Under the pieces are notes generated by a model. The model made no database searches, was not told the DNA's origin, and worked only from the letters and a program-made list of their open reading frames with translations. Positions 1 to 7,968 of a stretch of 64,000 bases of DNA are shown one piece after another. The stretch is taken from positions 62,001-126,000 of the forward strand of contig JAHBWE010000025.1 of NCBI GenBank assembly GCA_019637155.1. The letters are read 5' to 3'. The position numbers were made by a program, and so were the translations under genes. The DNA comes from Labilithrix sp. Lineage in GTDB: Bacteria; Myxococcota_A; Polyangia; Polyangiales; Polyangiaceae. Each line of letters opens with the position of its first letter. Within the stretch, counting starts at the first letter, position 1.

Positions 1-864
1 GAGCGCCGCGACCGCGCCGGCGCCGCGGAGCGCCACATCCGCGAGCTCACCCTCCGTGGCGAGGTCTCCCTGGATACCGAGGGATTCAGGGTAGGTGTTG
101 TAAACGGCCTTTCAGTGTATTCCGCTGGAGACGTTGAATTCGGTCAACCGATGCGCATCACCGCCGTCGTCGCGCTCGGGCGGGAGGGGATCGTCGACGT
201 CGAGCACGAGGCGCAGCTCGGCGGCGCGATCCACACGAAGGGCGTCGCGATCATCCGCGGCTACCTCGCGAAGATGTTCGGGCAGGAGCGGCCGCTCTCG
301 CTGAAGGCGCAGATCGCGTTCGAGCAGAGCTACGGCGAGATCGACGGCGACAGCGCGTCGTCGACCGAGCTCTACGGCGTGCTCTCGGCCCTCGCCGAGA
401 TCCCGATCGATCAGGGGATCGCGGTGACGGGCTCCGTCAACCAGCTCGGAGAGATCCAGGCGATCGGCGGCGTGTGCGCGAAGATCGAGGGCTTCTTCGA
501 CCTCTGCCGCGCGCGGGGGCTCAACGGGCGGCAGGGCGTCATGCTCCCGCGCGCGAACCTCGAGCACCTCGTCCTGCGTGAGGACGTCGCGCGCGCGGTG
601 GCGGACGGCCAGTTCCACCTCTACGCGGTGCAGAAGATCTCCGAGGGCGTGGAGATCCTCACCGGCGTCCCCGCCGGCGAGCGCGATCCGTCGGGGCGCT
701 TCCCGGCCGGGAGCGTCTTCGGGCGCGTCGAGCGGCGCATCATCGAGATCGCGGAGCGCCTGCGCGTCGCGGAGGGCCACGGCCAGATCCCGCCCGATCG
801 CGGATCGATGGACGACGTCAGCCACGCCGACCTCGGCGACGGCGGCGACTACCGGACGCGATGA
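1..864 (+). CDS. Lon-family protease, YcbZ/LonH type, C-terminal part (5' truncated)
   Basis: The reading frame is open from the first base, so the gene starts upstream of the window; 287 residues are visible. They are the Lon proteolytic domain (Lon_C). The Ser-Lys dyad is clear: Ser in DGDSASS (codon at 352) and Lys in GGVCAKIEG (codon at 481), 43 residues apart, the same spacing as in canonical Lon. The flanking phrases (LGGAIHTKG, TFEQSY-like AFEQSYGE, KQGV-like RQGVMLP) fit the YcbZ/LonH branch (COG1067) better than classical LonA. Its AAA-like N-terminal part lies outside the window. These proteins are cytoplasmic, ATPase-linked serine proteases. The stop overlaps the hisC start by four bases (ATGA), which suggests translational coupling. 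Family is well supported; substrate is unknown. Confidence 0.88.
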   Translation, partial: ERRDRAGAAERHIRELTLRGEVSLDTEGFRVGVVNGLSVYSAGDVEFGQPMRITAVVALGREGIVDVEHEAQLGGAIHTKGVAIIRGYLAKMFGQERPLSLKAQIAFEQSYGEIDGDSASSTELYGVLSALAEIPIDQGIAVTGSVNQLGEIQAIGGVCAKIEGFFDLCRARGLNGRQGVMLPRANLEHLVLREDVARAVADGQFHLYAVQKISEGVEILTGVPAGERDPSGRFPAGSVFGRVERRIIEIAERLRVAEGHGQIPPDRGSMDDVSHADLGDGGDYRTR

Positions 865-1988
865 CGCTGCTCGAGGCGCGCCGGCTCGTCGCGGAGGTGG
901 AGCTCCAGGCGCTCTGCCGCCCCGAGCTCGAGGAGCTGAAGGCGTACGTCCCCCACGATCCGCCGGGGATCAAGGTGAAGCTCGACGCGAACGAGGCGCC
1001 GCCGTCCTCGTCGCCGGCGGTGCGCGACGCGGTGATGCGCGCGATCGGCGGCGTCGCGCTCGAGCGTTACCCCGATCCGCGCGCGTTGCGGTTGAAGGAG
1101 GCGATCGCGCGGCGGACCGGGGCGCGGGCGGAGGAGCTCTTCGTCGGCTCCGGCTCCGACGAGGTGATCGCGCTCCTCCTCACCGGCCTCGCCCGGCCGC
1201 GCGAGCGCGCGCCGCAGCCGGTGATGCTGGCGCCGACGCCGACCTTCGTGATGTACCGCGTGACCGCGCGCGGCCACGGCCACAAGCCGGTCGAGGTGCC
1301 GCTCGACGCGAGCTGGGACCTCGACGTCGGCATGATGAAGCGCGCGATCGAGATGATGCGTCCGAACGTCGTGTTCGTCGCGAGCCCCAACAACCCGACC
1401 GGCAACCAGGTCTCGCGCGATCGGCTGCGCGCGCTCGTCGAGTCGTCGGAGTCCGCGCTCGTCGTCGCGGACGAGGCGTACGTCGACTACGCGGGCCCAG
1501 ACGCTTCTGTGCGCGGCTGGCGCGCGGAGCTCCCGAACCTCGGCGTGCTCCGCACCGTGAGCAAGATCGGGCTCGCCGCGCTGCGCGTGGGCTGGCTCGA
1601 GGCCGACGCGGCGCTGGTCGCCGAGCTCGACAAGGTGCGCCAGCCGTTCAACGTGAGCGCGACGAGCCAGGCCGCGGCGGCGGCGGTGCTCGAGGAGGCG
1701 TGGGACGACGTGCAGAAGGACGTCGCGCGCGTCGTGGCGGCGCGCGCGGAGGTGGCGGCTGCGATCGCGGCGCTGCCGGGGTGGGGGGTGACGCCGAGCG
1801 GCGCGAACTTCGTGTGGGTGAAGACGCGGAGGCCGGCGAGCGAGGTCTGGGAAGCGCTCGTCGCGAAGGGCGTGCTCGTGCGGAGCTTCCACGCCGCCGG
1901 CGGCCGCCTCGCCTCACAGCTCCGGATCACGATCGGCACCGACGCCGAGAACGAGGCGCTCGTCGCGGCCCTGAAGGAGGTCGCGTGA
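861..1988 (+). CDS. hisC: Histidinol-phosphate aminotransferase
   Basis: A 375-residue fold-type I PLP enzyme. HisC transfers an amino group from glutamate to imidazole-acetol phosphate in histidine synthesis. Visible family marks are KLDANEAP near the N-terminus, YPDP followed by a substrate-binding stretch, GSGSDE for phosphate/PLP contacts, SPNNPTGN, the VADEAYVDY aspartate that binds the pyridine nitrogen, and the Schiff-base lysine in TVSKIGLAALR (Lys235). The SK-to-GLA spacing is one residue shorter than the usual SKAFGLAGLR. The gene overlaps the upstream protease stop by four bases and its own stop overlaps a downstream GTG. Other his genes are not visible here, so the enzyme may be the sole copy or a paralogue with another aromatic/phosphate substrate. 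Confidence 0.88.
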   Translation: MTLLEARRLVAEVELQALCRPELEELKAYVPHDPPGIKVKLDANEAPPSSSPAVRDAVMRAIGGVALERYPDPRALRLKEAIARRTGARAEELFVGSGSDEVIALLLTGLARPRERAPQPVMLAPTPTFVMYRVTARGHGHKPVEVPLDASWDLDVGMMKRAIEMMRPNVVFVASPNNPTGNQVSRDRLRALVESSESALVVADEAYVDYAGPDASVRGWRAELPNLGVLRTVSKIGLAALRVGWLEADAALVAELDKVRQPFNVSATSQAAAAAVLEEAWDDVQKDVARVVAARAEVAAAIAALPGWGVTPSGANFVWVKTRRPASEVWEALVAKGVLVRSFHAAGGRLASQLRITIGTDAENEALVAALKEVA

Positions 1989-2062
1989 TCGGTCGCGTTG
2001 CGCTCGGGGTCGCGGTTATCGCGGCGTTGAAGGGGGATGCGTGATCGGTCGCGTTGCGCTCG
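1983..2062 (+). repeat. Short direct repeat at the hisC/lipoprotein junction
   Basis: The 24 bases at 1983-2006 recur exactly at 2039-2062, 56 bases apart. Both copies contain a GTG start that encodes the same first residues (MIGRVAL). The interval looks like a local tandem duplication of the start of the downstream lipoprotein gene whose first copy has since diverged and closed with a stop. Confidence 0.8.
1985..2044 (+). CDS. 19-residue leader-like ORF, duplicated start of the next gene
   Basis: GTG at 1985 overlaps the hisC stop (GTGA). The frame reads MIGRVALGVAVIAALKGDA and ends with TGA at 2042-2044, which itself overlaps the GTG start (2041) of the following lipoprotein, again as GTGA. 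Its first seven residues are identical to those of the lipoprotein signal peptide. It was probably created by the 56-base duplication. It could act as a coupling bridge that hands ribosomes from hisC to the lipoprotein gene, or it may simply be an untranslated scar. There is no independent evidence of a functional peptide. Confidence 0.45.
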   Translation: MIGRVALGVAVIAALKGDA

Positions 2063-3738
2063 TGGGGGCCGTCGTTGCGCTCGTGGCGGGGTGTGCGCTC
2101 GAGCCGCGGGTGGCGCGTGTTTACAACGGGCGCGTCGTGTCGGGGCCGTTCGTGCCTTCGGAGGCGTACGCGGCGTACCTCCGCGGCGTGCTCGCGGAAG
2201 AGGCCGGGGACGACAAGACGGCGCTCGCGGCGTTCGAGGAGGCCGCGCGCGAGGACGACGACGAGGATCCGGAGCCGCTCGTGCGCATCGGCGCGGTGCG
2301 CTGCCGTCTCGATCCGAAGGGGCGCGGCGCGGACGACGCGTTCGCGAAGGCGGCGAAGGTCGATCGCACCTACGCGCCGCTCCTCGCCGCCCGCGCGCGC
2401 TGCGCGGCGCTGCGCGGGCATGGCGACGCCGCGATCGCGACGATGGACGGGATCGGGCGCGCCGATCGCGAGCCGTCGCTCGAGGCGCTGTGGATCACGC
2501 TCGCGCGCGCGCGTCCGGCCGCCCGCGAGCGCGCCATCGCGCTCACGGTGGCGAGCGGCGAGCGCGTTGCGGCGTGGGACGCGCTCCTCGCGTGGGGCCG
2601 CGCGCATCACGACGCGGTGCTCGTCGCGCGCGGGCTCGCGGGCCTCCTCCGCGTGTCGCCGCTCCGCGCGCGCGAGGTCGAGGCCGGCGCGCTCGAGCTC
2701 CTCGGCGACGGCGAGACGGGCCACGCCCGCGCGGTCGCGGCCGCGCTCGCCGACGCGCCGGCGGAGCTGGGGCCCGTTCGCGTGCAAGATGCAACCGTCG
2801 CGCGCCTCGCGATCGACGAGGCGCTCGCGCGCGGCGACGTCAGGGCCGCCGAGCGTCGAGCGTTGCGCGGCCACGTCGCGCTCGCCGAGGTCGCCGGCCG
2901 CGCGCTCCTGCTCGAAGAGGACGCGATCGCGACCACGCTCGCCCGCCGCGTCCTCGAGGCCGACCCCGCCAACAGCGGCGCCGCGATGGTCCTCGCCGCA
3001 ACCGGCGCCCGCCTCACCGACGCAACGAAGCCAGGCGCCTCTGCCGCGAAGCCGCCCGGCGTCGGTGATGCGGCGAAGCCGGGCGGCGGCGCTGATGCGG
3101 CGAAGCTGGGCGGGGGGCTCGCCGATGCGGTCGTCGCGGCGACGGATCGGCCGGCGGCGGCGTGTGTGCTCGGGTTGGCGGCGCGGTTGGCGGGGCGGGG
3201 GGACGTCGAGGCGGCGCGGGGGTTCGTCGCGCGGGTCGAGCCGGATGGGATCGCGCCGCACGATGGCGTCGTCGGCCCGGTCGCGGTCGATCTCGCCGTC
3301 CGCGGCGCGCTCGCGGATGCGTCGTTGCCGATCGAGCTCCGGCTCGAGGTCGCCGCGCGGCGGCGGGAGCCGGCGCCGCCGCTCTCGCCGGAGAAGCTCG
3401 ACGCGAAGCACGCGCTGTTGTTCCACACCGTCGTCGATCCGAGCGGCGCGCCGGCGCGTGCGCTCCTCGCTCGCCTCGCGCCTGCGGCGGAGCGTGAGCC
3501 GCTCATCGCCTATGCGCTCGCGCGCGCCGCGCTCGTCGTGCCGCCCGCGCCCGACGCGAGCGGCGCCCTCGCCGCCCTCCGCGCCGCGCTCGCGGGATCG
3601 CCCGCCGATCCGCTCGTCGCCGCCGTCGCGGTCGAGATCGCGAAGAAGTCCGGCCGCGCCGAAGACGTCCCGCCCGCGCGCGCGCGTCTCCTCGCCGTCG
3701 CGCGCACCCCCGCCGAGCGCGCCCTCGCATCGGAGTAA
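2041..3738 (+). CDS. TPR-like lipoprotein
   Basis: This 565-residue protein opens with a lipoprotein signal peptide (lipobox VALVAGC, acylated Cys about residue 18), so it is probably anchored to an envelope membrane. The rest is Ala/Leu/Arg-rich helical repeats of TPR character, for example AYLRGVLAEEAGDDKTALAAF and LARRVLEADPANSGAAM, arranged as pairs of helices. Around residues 325-360 a low-complexity stretch repeats DAAKPGGG-like units three times and probably acts as a linker or is repeat-expanded. No catalytic motif is visible. It starts by GTGA overlap with the leader-like ORF and is followed six bases later by the antiporter gene, so it probably belongs to the same transcript. A scaffold or assembly role is possible but not shown. 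Confidence 0.72.
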   Translation: MIGRVALVGAVVALVAGCALEPRVARVYNGRVVSGPFVPSEAYAAYLRGVLAEEAGDDKTALAAFEEAAREDDDEDPEPLVRIGAVRCRLDPKGRGADDAFAKAAKVDRTYAPLLAARARCAALRGHGDAAIATMDGIGRADREPSLEALWITLARARPAARERAIALTVASGERVAAWDALLAWGRAHHDAVLVARGLAGLLRVSPLRAREVEAGALELLGDGETGHARAVAAALADAPAELGPVRVQDATVARLAIDEALARGDVRAAERRALRGHVALAEVAGRALLLEEDAIATTLARRVLEADPANSGAAMVLAATGARLTDATKPGASAAKPPGVGDAAKPGGGADAAKLGGGLADAVVAATDRPAAACVLGLAARLAGRGDVEAARGFVARVEPDGIAPHDGVVGPVAVDLAVRGALADASLPIELRLEVAARRREPAPPLSPEKLDAKHALLFHTVVDPSGAPARALLARLAPAAEREPLIAYALARAALVVPPAPDASGALAALRAALAGSPADPLVAAVAVEIAKKSGRAEDVPPARARLLAVARTPAERALASE

Positions 3739-3744
3739 GGCGCG

Positions 3745-5565
3745 ATGGCCTCCGAGCACGACAGCTCCCTCCTCACCCAGGCGATGGTCGTCCTCGCCGC
3801 CGGCGTCGTCGCGGTCCCGCTCTTCCGTCGCGCGAAGCTCGGATCGATCCTCGGCTACCTCGCCGCCGGCGTCGCGATCGGGCCGAGCGGCCTCCGCGTC
3901 TTCGACGATCCCGCGTCGATCATGCACTTCGCCGAGCTCGGCGTCGTCCTGTTCCTGTTCGTGATCGGCCTCGAGATCAAGCTCTCGCACCTGTGGTCGA
4001 TGCGGCGTGACATCTTCGGCCTCGGCGGCCTCCAGGTCGTCCTGACCGGCCCGCTCGTGATGTTGTACCCGCTCCTCGTCGCGCGTTGGGCCTGGCAGTC
4101 GTCGCTCGTCGCCGGGCTCGGGCTCGCGCTCTCCTCGACGGCGATGGTGATGCAGCTCCTCGCCGAGCGCGGGCACGTCCAGGCGCCGCACGGCAAGAAG
4201 GCCTTCGCGATCCTCCTCTTCCAGGACCTCGCGGTCGTGCCGCTCCTCGCGCTCGTCGCGTTCCTCTCGCCCGTCGCGGCCGAGCATCCGGTGCCGGTGT
4301 GGCTCTCGGCGCTGAAGATGGCGGGCGCGCTCGCGGTCGTGATCCTCGTCGGCCGCTACCTGCTGAACCCCTTCTTCAGGCTCCTCGCGAGCACCGGCGC
4401 GCGCGAGATCATGACCGCGGCCGCGCTCCTCGTCGTCCTCGCCGCGGCCGGGCTCATGACCGCGGTCGGTCTCTCCTCCGCGCTCGGCGCGTTCCTCGCC
4501 GGGATCATGCTCGCGGAGTCGAGCTACCGGCACGAGCTCGAGGCCGACATCGAGCCGTTCCGCGGCTTGCTCCTCGGCCTCTTCTTCGTCTCGGTCGGCA
4601 TGTCCGTCGACCTCCGCCTCATCCCGCAATACTGGGCGCTCCTCCTCGGCGGCCTCGTCGCCCTCACCGTGATCAAGATCGCGGTGGTGTACGGCCTCGT
4701 CCGCGCGACGAAGGGCACGCACGAGACCGCGGTGATGTCGGCCGCGCTCCTCTCGCAGGGCGGCGAGTTCGCGTTCGTGCTCTTCGCGACCGCGGTGGCG
4801 GCGAGGGTGATGCCGCAGGAGCAGTCGACGCTGCTCGTCACGCTCGTCACGATGAGCATGGCGCTCACGCCCCTCCTCGTCGCCCTCGCGCCGAGGCTCG
4901 TGCCGAAGACGCAGCGCACGCGCGACGAGGACTTCGAGGGCGCCGGCGGCTCCGTCCTCCTCATCGGCTTCGGCCGCTTCGGGCAGATCGTGAGCCAGAT
5001 GCTTCTCGCCGAGGGCGTCGACATCACCGCGATCGACAACGACATCGAGATGATCGAGGCGGCCGAGCGCTTCGGCTTCAAGGTGTACTTCGGCGACGGG
5101 CAGCGCCTCGACGTCCTCCGCGCGGCGGGGGCGGAGCGCGCGACGCTCATCTGCGTCTGCGTCGACAAGCCCGAGGCGGCGACGAAGACGGTCGAGATCG
5201 CGCGCGAGGCGTTCCCGCTCGCGCGCCTCTACGTCCGCGCGTTCGATCGCGGCCACGTCCTCGAGCTGGTCCCGAAGGGCATCGACTACCACATGCGCGA
5301 GACCTACGAGAGCGCGATCGCGTTCGCGCGCGCCGCGCTCGAGTCGCTCGAGCGCACGCCGGACAGGATCGCCGAGCTCGAGGCGGAGTTCCGCCAGCGC
5401 GACGAGGACCGCCTCGCGCTCCAGCAGCAAGGCGGGATCGACGCGGGGAAGGAGCGCCTCCACACCCGCCCCGCCCCGAAGCCGGAGCCGCTCGTCCAGC
5501 CCCGCCGCAAGAGCGTCGCGCTGCACGAAGCGCCGGCGGAGGAGGCGAGCGAAGAGCAGCGGTAG
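3745..5565 (+). CDS. CPA2 monovalent cation:proton antiporter with TrkA-N domain (KefB/KefC-like)
   Basis: The 606-residue protein has about twelve hydrophobic segments over residues 10-390, the Na+/H+-exchanger fold of the CPA2 family (phrases LFLFVIGLEI, GAFLAGIMLAESSYRHELEADIEPFRGLLLGLFFVSVGM are typical). A cytoplasmic TrkA-N/RCK domain follows from about residue 405, with the nucleotide-binding GFGRFGQ loop, the acidic IDND end of strand 2 and YFGDGQRLDVLRAAGA, which closely resembles KefB/KefC. A charged C-terminal tail follows. The family exports K+ or Na+ in exchange for protons, gated by nucleotide or glutathione adducts. Whether this one is glutathione-gated cannot be read from the sequence. 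The start ATG lies six bases after the lipoprotein stop. Confidence 0.85.
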   Translation: MASEHDSSLLTQAMVVLAAGVVAVPLFRRAKLGSILGYLAAGVAIGPSGLRVFDDPASIMHFAELGVVLFLFVIGLEIKLSHLWSMRRDIFGLGGLQVVLTGPLVMLYPLLVARWAWQSSLVAGLGLALSSTAMVMQLLAERGHVQAPHGKKAFAILLFQDLAVVPLLALVAFLSPVAAEHPVPVWLSALKMAGALAVVILVGRYLLNPFFRLLASTGAREIMTAAALLVVLAAAGLMTAVGLSSALGAFLAGIMLAESSYRHELEADIEPFRGLLLGLFFVSVGMSVDLRLIPQYWALLLGGLVALTVIKIAVVYGLVRATKGTHETAVMSAALLSQGGEFAFVLFATAVAARVMPQEQSTLLVTLVTMSMALTPLLVALAPRLVPKTQRTRDEDFEGAGGSVLLIGFGRFGQIVSQMLLAEGVDITAIDNDIEMIEAAERFGFKVYFGDGQRLDVLRAAGAERATLICVCVDKPEAATKTVEIAREAFPLARLYVRAFDRGHVLELVPKGIDYHMRETYESAIAFARAALESLERTPDRIAELEAEFRQRDEDRLALQQQGGIDAGKERLHTRPAPKPEPLVQPRRKSVALHEAPAEEASEEQR

Positions 5566-5571
5566 ACTGAC

Positions 5572-5652
5572 GTGCGCGCGGTGTTCCCGCGCCTGCGCGT
5601 CGACGGCCCCGACGTCCGCGGCGAGCGCCGGGCCGACTCGCCGTACCGCTGA
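5572..5652 (+). pseudogene. Decayed 3' end of a paralogue of the arrestin-like gene
   Basis: This 27-codon stretch between two convergent genes reads VRAVFPRLRV, a short spacer, then RGERRADSPYR and TGA. The intact arrestin-like gene at 6127-7926 ends with VRAAFPRIDV, about 34 residues, then RGERRTDAPYR and TGA. The last 36 bases of the two differ at only about three positions, and the VRAxFPR segment also matches. It therefore looks like the remnant of a second copy that lost most of its length and an internal piece. The remnant stop abuts the stop of the FKBP gene on the other strand. Confidence 0.65.
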
Positions 5653-6105
5653 TTACTGGATCGAGAGGAGCTCGACGTCGAACACGAGCGGGCCGGCCGG
5701 CGCGCCGGCGCGCGTCGGGTTGTCGCCGTAGGCGAGCGCGCTCGGGATCCAGAAGCGCGTCTTCTCGCCTTCGACCATGAGCTGCACGCCCTCGGTCCAG
5801 CCCTCGATCACGCGGTCGAGGCCGAACGACGTCGGCTCGCCGCGCGTGACGGAGCTGTCGAACATCTTCCCGTCGGGCGTCCACCCGGAGTAGTGCACCG
5901 TGACGGTGTCGGTCGCGCTCGGATGACGCGTGCCCTTGCCCGGGATCAGCGTCTTGTAAGCGAGGCCGGAGGCGGTCTTCTGCGCGTCGCTCGGCGCGGC
6001 GGCGACGTCGGGCGGCGCGGCGATCGACGAACCTTCGTTCGCGGTGGTCTGCTTCTCCGCGCAGCCGGCGGCGAGGAGGAGCACGACGTAGAGGAGCTTC
6101 CGCAT
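5653..6105 (-). CDS. FKBP-type peptidyl-prolyl cis-trans isomerase lipoprotein
   Basis: The 150-residue protein starts with a lipoprotein signal peptide (LLLAAGC, Cys15), has a short Ala/Pro-rich linker, and then one FKBP domain over residues 47-150. Core marks are VTVHYSGW, FDSSV, the LDRVIEGWTEG loop, LAYGD and the final strand VFDVELL. FKBPs speed proline isomerisation in folding proteins; with this signal it would act at the periplasmic face of a membrane. The start ATG was chosen because it directly precedes the signal peptide; longer readings upstream have no Shine-Dalgarno sequence and no homology. It lies convergent to the antiporter and divergent to the arrestin-like gene, whose start is 21 bases away. 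Confidence 0.9.
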   Translation of the reverse strand: MRKLLYVVLLLAAGCAEKQTTANEGSSIAAPPDVAAAPSDAQKTASGLAYKTLIPGKGTRHPSATDTVTVHYSGWTPDGKMFDSSVTRGEPTSFGLDRVIEGWTEGVQLMVEGEKTRFWIPSALAYGDNPTRAGAPAGPLVFDVELLSIQ

Positions 6106-6126
6106 GGTTCGACGTAGAATCGCGCG

Positions 6127-7926
6127 ATGGCGCTCTTTCCGCACGCATTCTTCACCGTGCTGCTCCCCTCCGGCGGCGTCGTCCCCGGCACGCGGGCGGA
6201 GGGCACGCTGCAGATCCAGGTGCCGGAGCCGATCCCGCGCGCGGAGCAGGTCCAGCTCTTCTTCCGCACGCAGGCGGTGGCGGGGTACGGGTCGGGGAAG
6301 AACCGCAGCGTCTATCGGCGCGACCTCTTCGTCTCGCCTTTGACGATGGACCTCGATCGCACGAAGCCGCTCGCGGCGGGCAACTACAGCTTCCCGTTCG
6401 CGATCGATCTGCCGCCGTGGCTGCCGCCTCCGTACAAGGGGAACGACTGCTCGCTCAGCCACGTCGTCGAGGTGCGAATCGACGTCGACTGGGCGATCGA
6501 TCCGAAGACGACGGTCGCGCCGGTGGTGATGATGGCGCCGGTCGAGGCGACGGGGCAGCCGCTCGCGACGCGCTCGCCGGCCGGGTTCCACGAGAGCCTC
6601 GTCGTCGACCTCACGCTCGACAGCAACTGCATCGCGGCGGGCGAGCCGCTCACCGGCCAGATCGCGCTGCGGAGCGGCCACGGCGCGCGGTTCGATGCGC
6701 TCACGATCGCGATCGCGAGCATGGCGACGATCAAGATGGCGCGCGGCGATCGGCGGCGCGGTCACGGCTCGACGATCCGCATCCCGGCGGAGGTGCTGCG
6801 CTCGGGGCAGAGCGTCCCGTTCAGCGTCGCCTACAACCCGGTGTACGTGCCGCCGACGTTCCGCAACGGTTTCATCGATCATGACGTCTTCGTCGTCGTC
6901 GAGGCCGACATCCCGTGGGCGATCGATCCCTCCTTCGAGCTGCCGATCCAGGTCCTGCCCGCGGGCTCGCGCATCCATCGCGCCGGCGGCGCCGGGCCGG
7001 TGGGGGCGGAGCGGCTCGTCCGCCTCGCGGCGGGGATGGCGCAGGCGACCGGCTTCGCGCAGGGCCGCCTGCCGGTGCTGGTCGAGGGCATGGTGGGGCC
7101 GGTGCGCGTCGTCGTCGAGGACGGACCGCGCGAGGGGAAGATCGGCCTCGACATCGCGTTCCAGTTCCCCGACGTCGAGCTCGGGACGACGCTGCGTCCG
7201 CTCGGGATGCTGGAGGGGTTCCGGCAGTCGCCGCTCCTCCCGTCGTCGCTCGCGGCGCAGTACCTCCTCCGCGTCGACGCCGATCGCGCGCGGGTCGCCG
7301 ACGAAGCGCTGAAGACGTTCTTCGCGGCGGTGCTCTCGGGCTTCGACGCGGCGAGCGAGCTCCGGCTCTCCGACCATTACCTCGGAGTCCGCCATCCGCT
7401 CGCGAACGACGGCAGCGACGCGATGGTGGAGCTCGCGCGCTGGACCAAGGCGCGCGCGGAGATCCTCGCGAGCGCGATCTCGGCGCTCCCGTTCGCGCCC
7501 GCCCACGCCGCGGCCGCGCCGGCGTGGACCGCGACCGCGCGCGAGCAGAACGCGTTCTTGCTCCCGCACCTCCCCGCCATCCACGGGATCACGATGAGCA
7601 CGCGCATCGTCGGCGGCGAGCAACGCACGATCGGCGTGAGCCTCCAGACGCACGTGGACGGCACCATCGCGGCGGAGCTCGATCTCCGCGGCGCGCCGCT
7701 GCCGCGCGCGGCGTGGGGCGAGCTCGAGAAGGCGGCGGACCTCGAGGGCCTCCGCGCGGTGCGCGCCGCGTTCCCGCGCATCGACGTCCACACGGTCGAG
7801 AAGGTCACGCTCGAAGGAGCGCCGTTCGCGCCCGACCCGCGGACGCTCCTCACCAGCGTCGAGCTGTTCTTCTGGTGGCTCCTCGAGTCCCGCGGCGAGC
7901 GCCGCACCGACGCGCCGTACCGCTGA
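6127..7926 (+). CDS. Arrestin-fold-like protein of unknown function
   Basis: This 599-residue protein has no signal peptide. Residues 1-140 carry a beta-sandwich pattern reminiscent of arrestin N-domains: a glycine/proline turn (GGVVPGTRAEGTLQI), then FPFAIDLPPWLPPPYKGND, then SLSHVVEVRIDVDWAID. Residues 155-290 look like a second sandwich beginning LDSNCIAAGEPLTGQIALRSG and ending with DHDVFVVVEADIPWAID. The duplicated (V/I)xxDxxWAID ending in both halves supports two related domains. Residues 300-599 are a separate mixed region without a motif I recognise. Bacterial arrestin-like proteins such as Spo0M/AMPCUTTLE-type families exist, but function is generally unclear. A decayed copy of its 3' end lies at 5572-5652. 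The arrestin call is a fold-level inference. Confidence 0.5.
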   Translation: MALFPHAFFTVLLPSGGVVPGTRAEGTLQIQVPEPIPRAEQVQLFFRTQAVAGYGSGKNRSVYRRDLFVSPLTMDLDRTKPLAAGNYSFPFAIDLPPWLPPPYKGNDCSLSHVVEVRIDVDWAIDPKTTVAPVVMMAPVEATGQPLATRSPAGFHESLVVDLTLDSNCIAAGEPLTGQIALRSGHGARFDALTIAIASMATIKMARGDRRRGHGSTIRIPAEVLRSGQSVPFSVAYNPVYVPPTFRNGFIDHDVFVVVEADIPWAIDPSFELPIQVLPAGSRIHRAGGAGPVGAERLVRLAAGMAQATGFAQGRLPVLVEGMVGPVRVVVEDGPREGKIGLDIAFQFPDVELGTTLRPLGMLEGFRQSPLLPSSLAAQYLLRVDADRARVADEALKTFFAAVLSGFDAASELRLSDHYLGVRHPLANDGSDAMVELARWTKARAEILASAISALPFAPAHAAAAPAWTATAREQNAFLLPHLPAIHGITMSTRIVGGEQRTIGVSLQTHVDGTIAAELDLRGAPLPRAAWGELEKAADLEGLRAVRAAFPRIDVHTVEKVTLEGAPFAPDPRTLLTSVELFFWWLLESRGERRTDAPYR

Positions 7927-7968
7927 GCCGAACGCGGCGGGTCGGTGGCGAGATGCTAGGCTTCGAGC

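Noticed and set aside
1927..5526. A long minus-strand open frame under the lipoprotein and antiporter genes
   Set aside because: Its residues are a random-looking Arg/Glu/Ala mixture, and the opposite strand encodes clear families.
5566..5652. Independent small gene between the antiporter and the FKBP gene
   Set aside because: The 26-residue frame matches the end of the arrestin-like gene and is better explained as a decayed copy.
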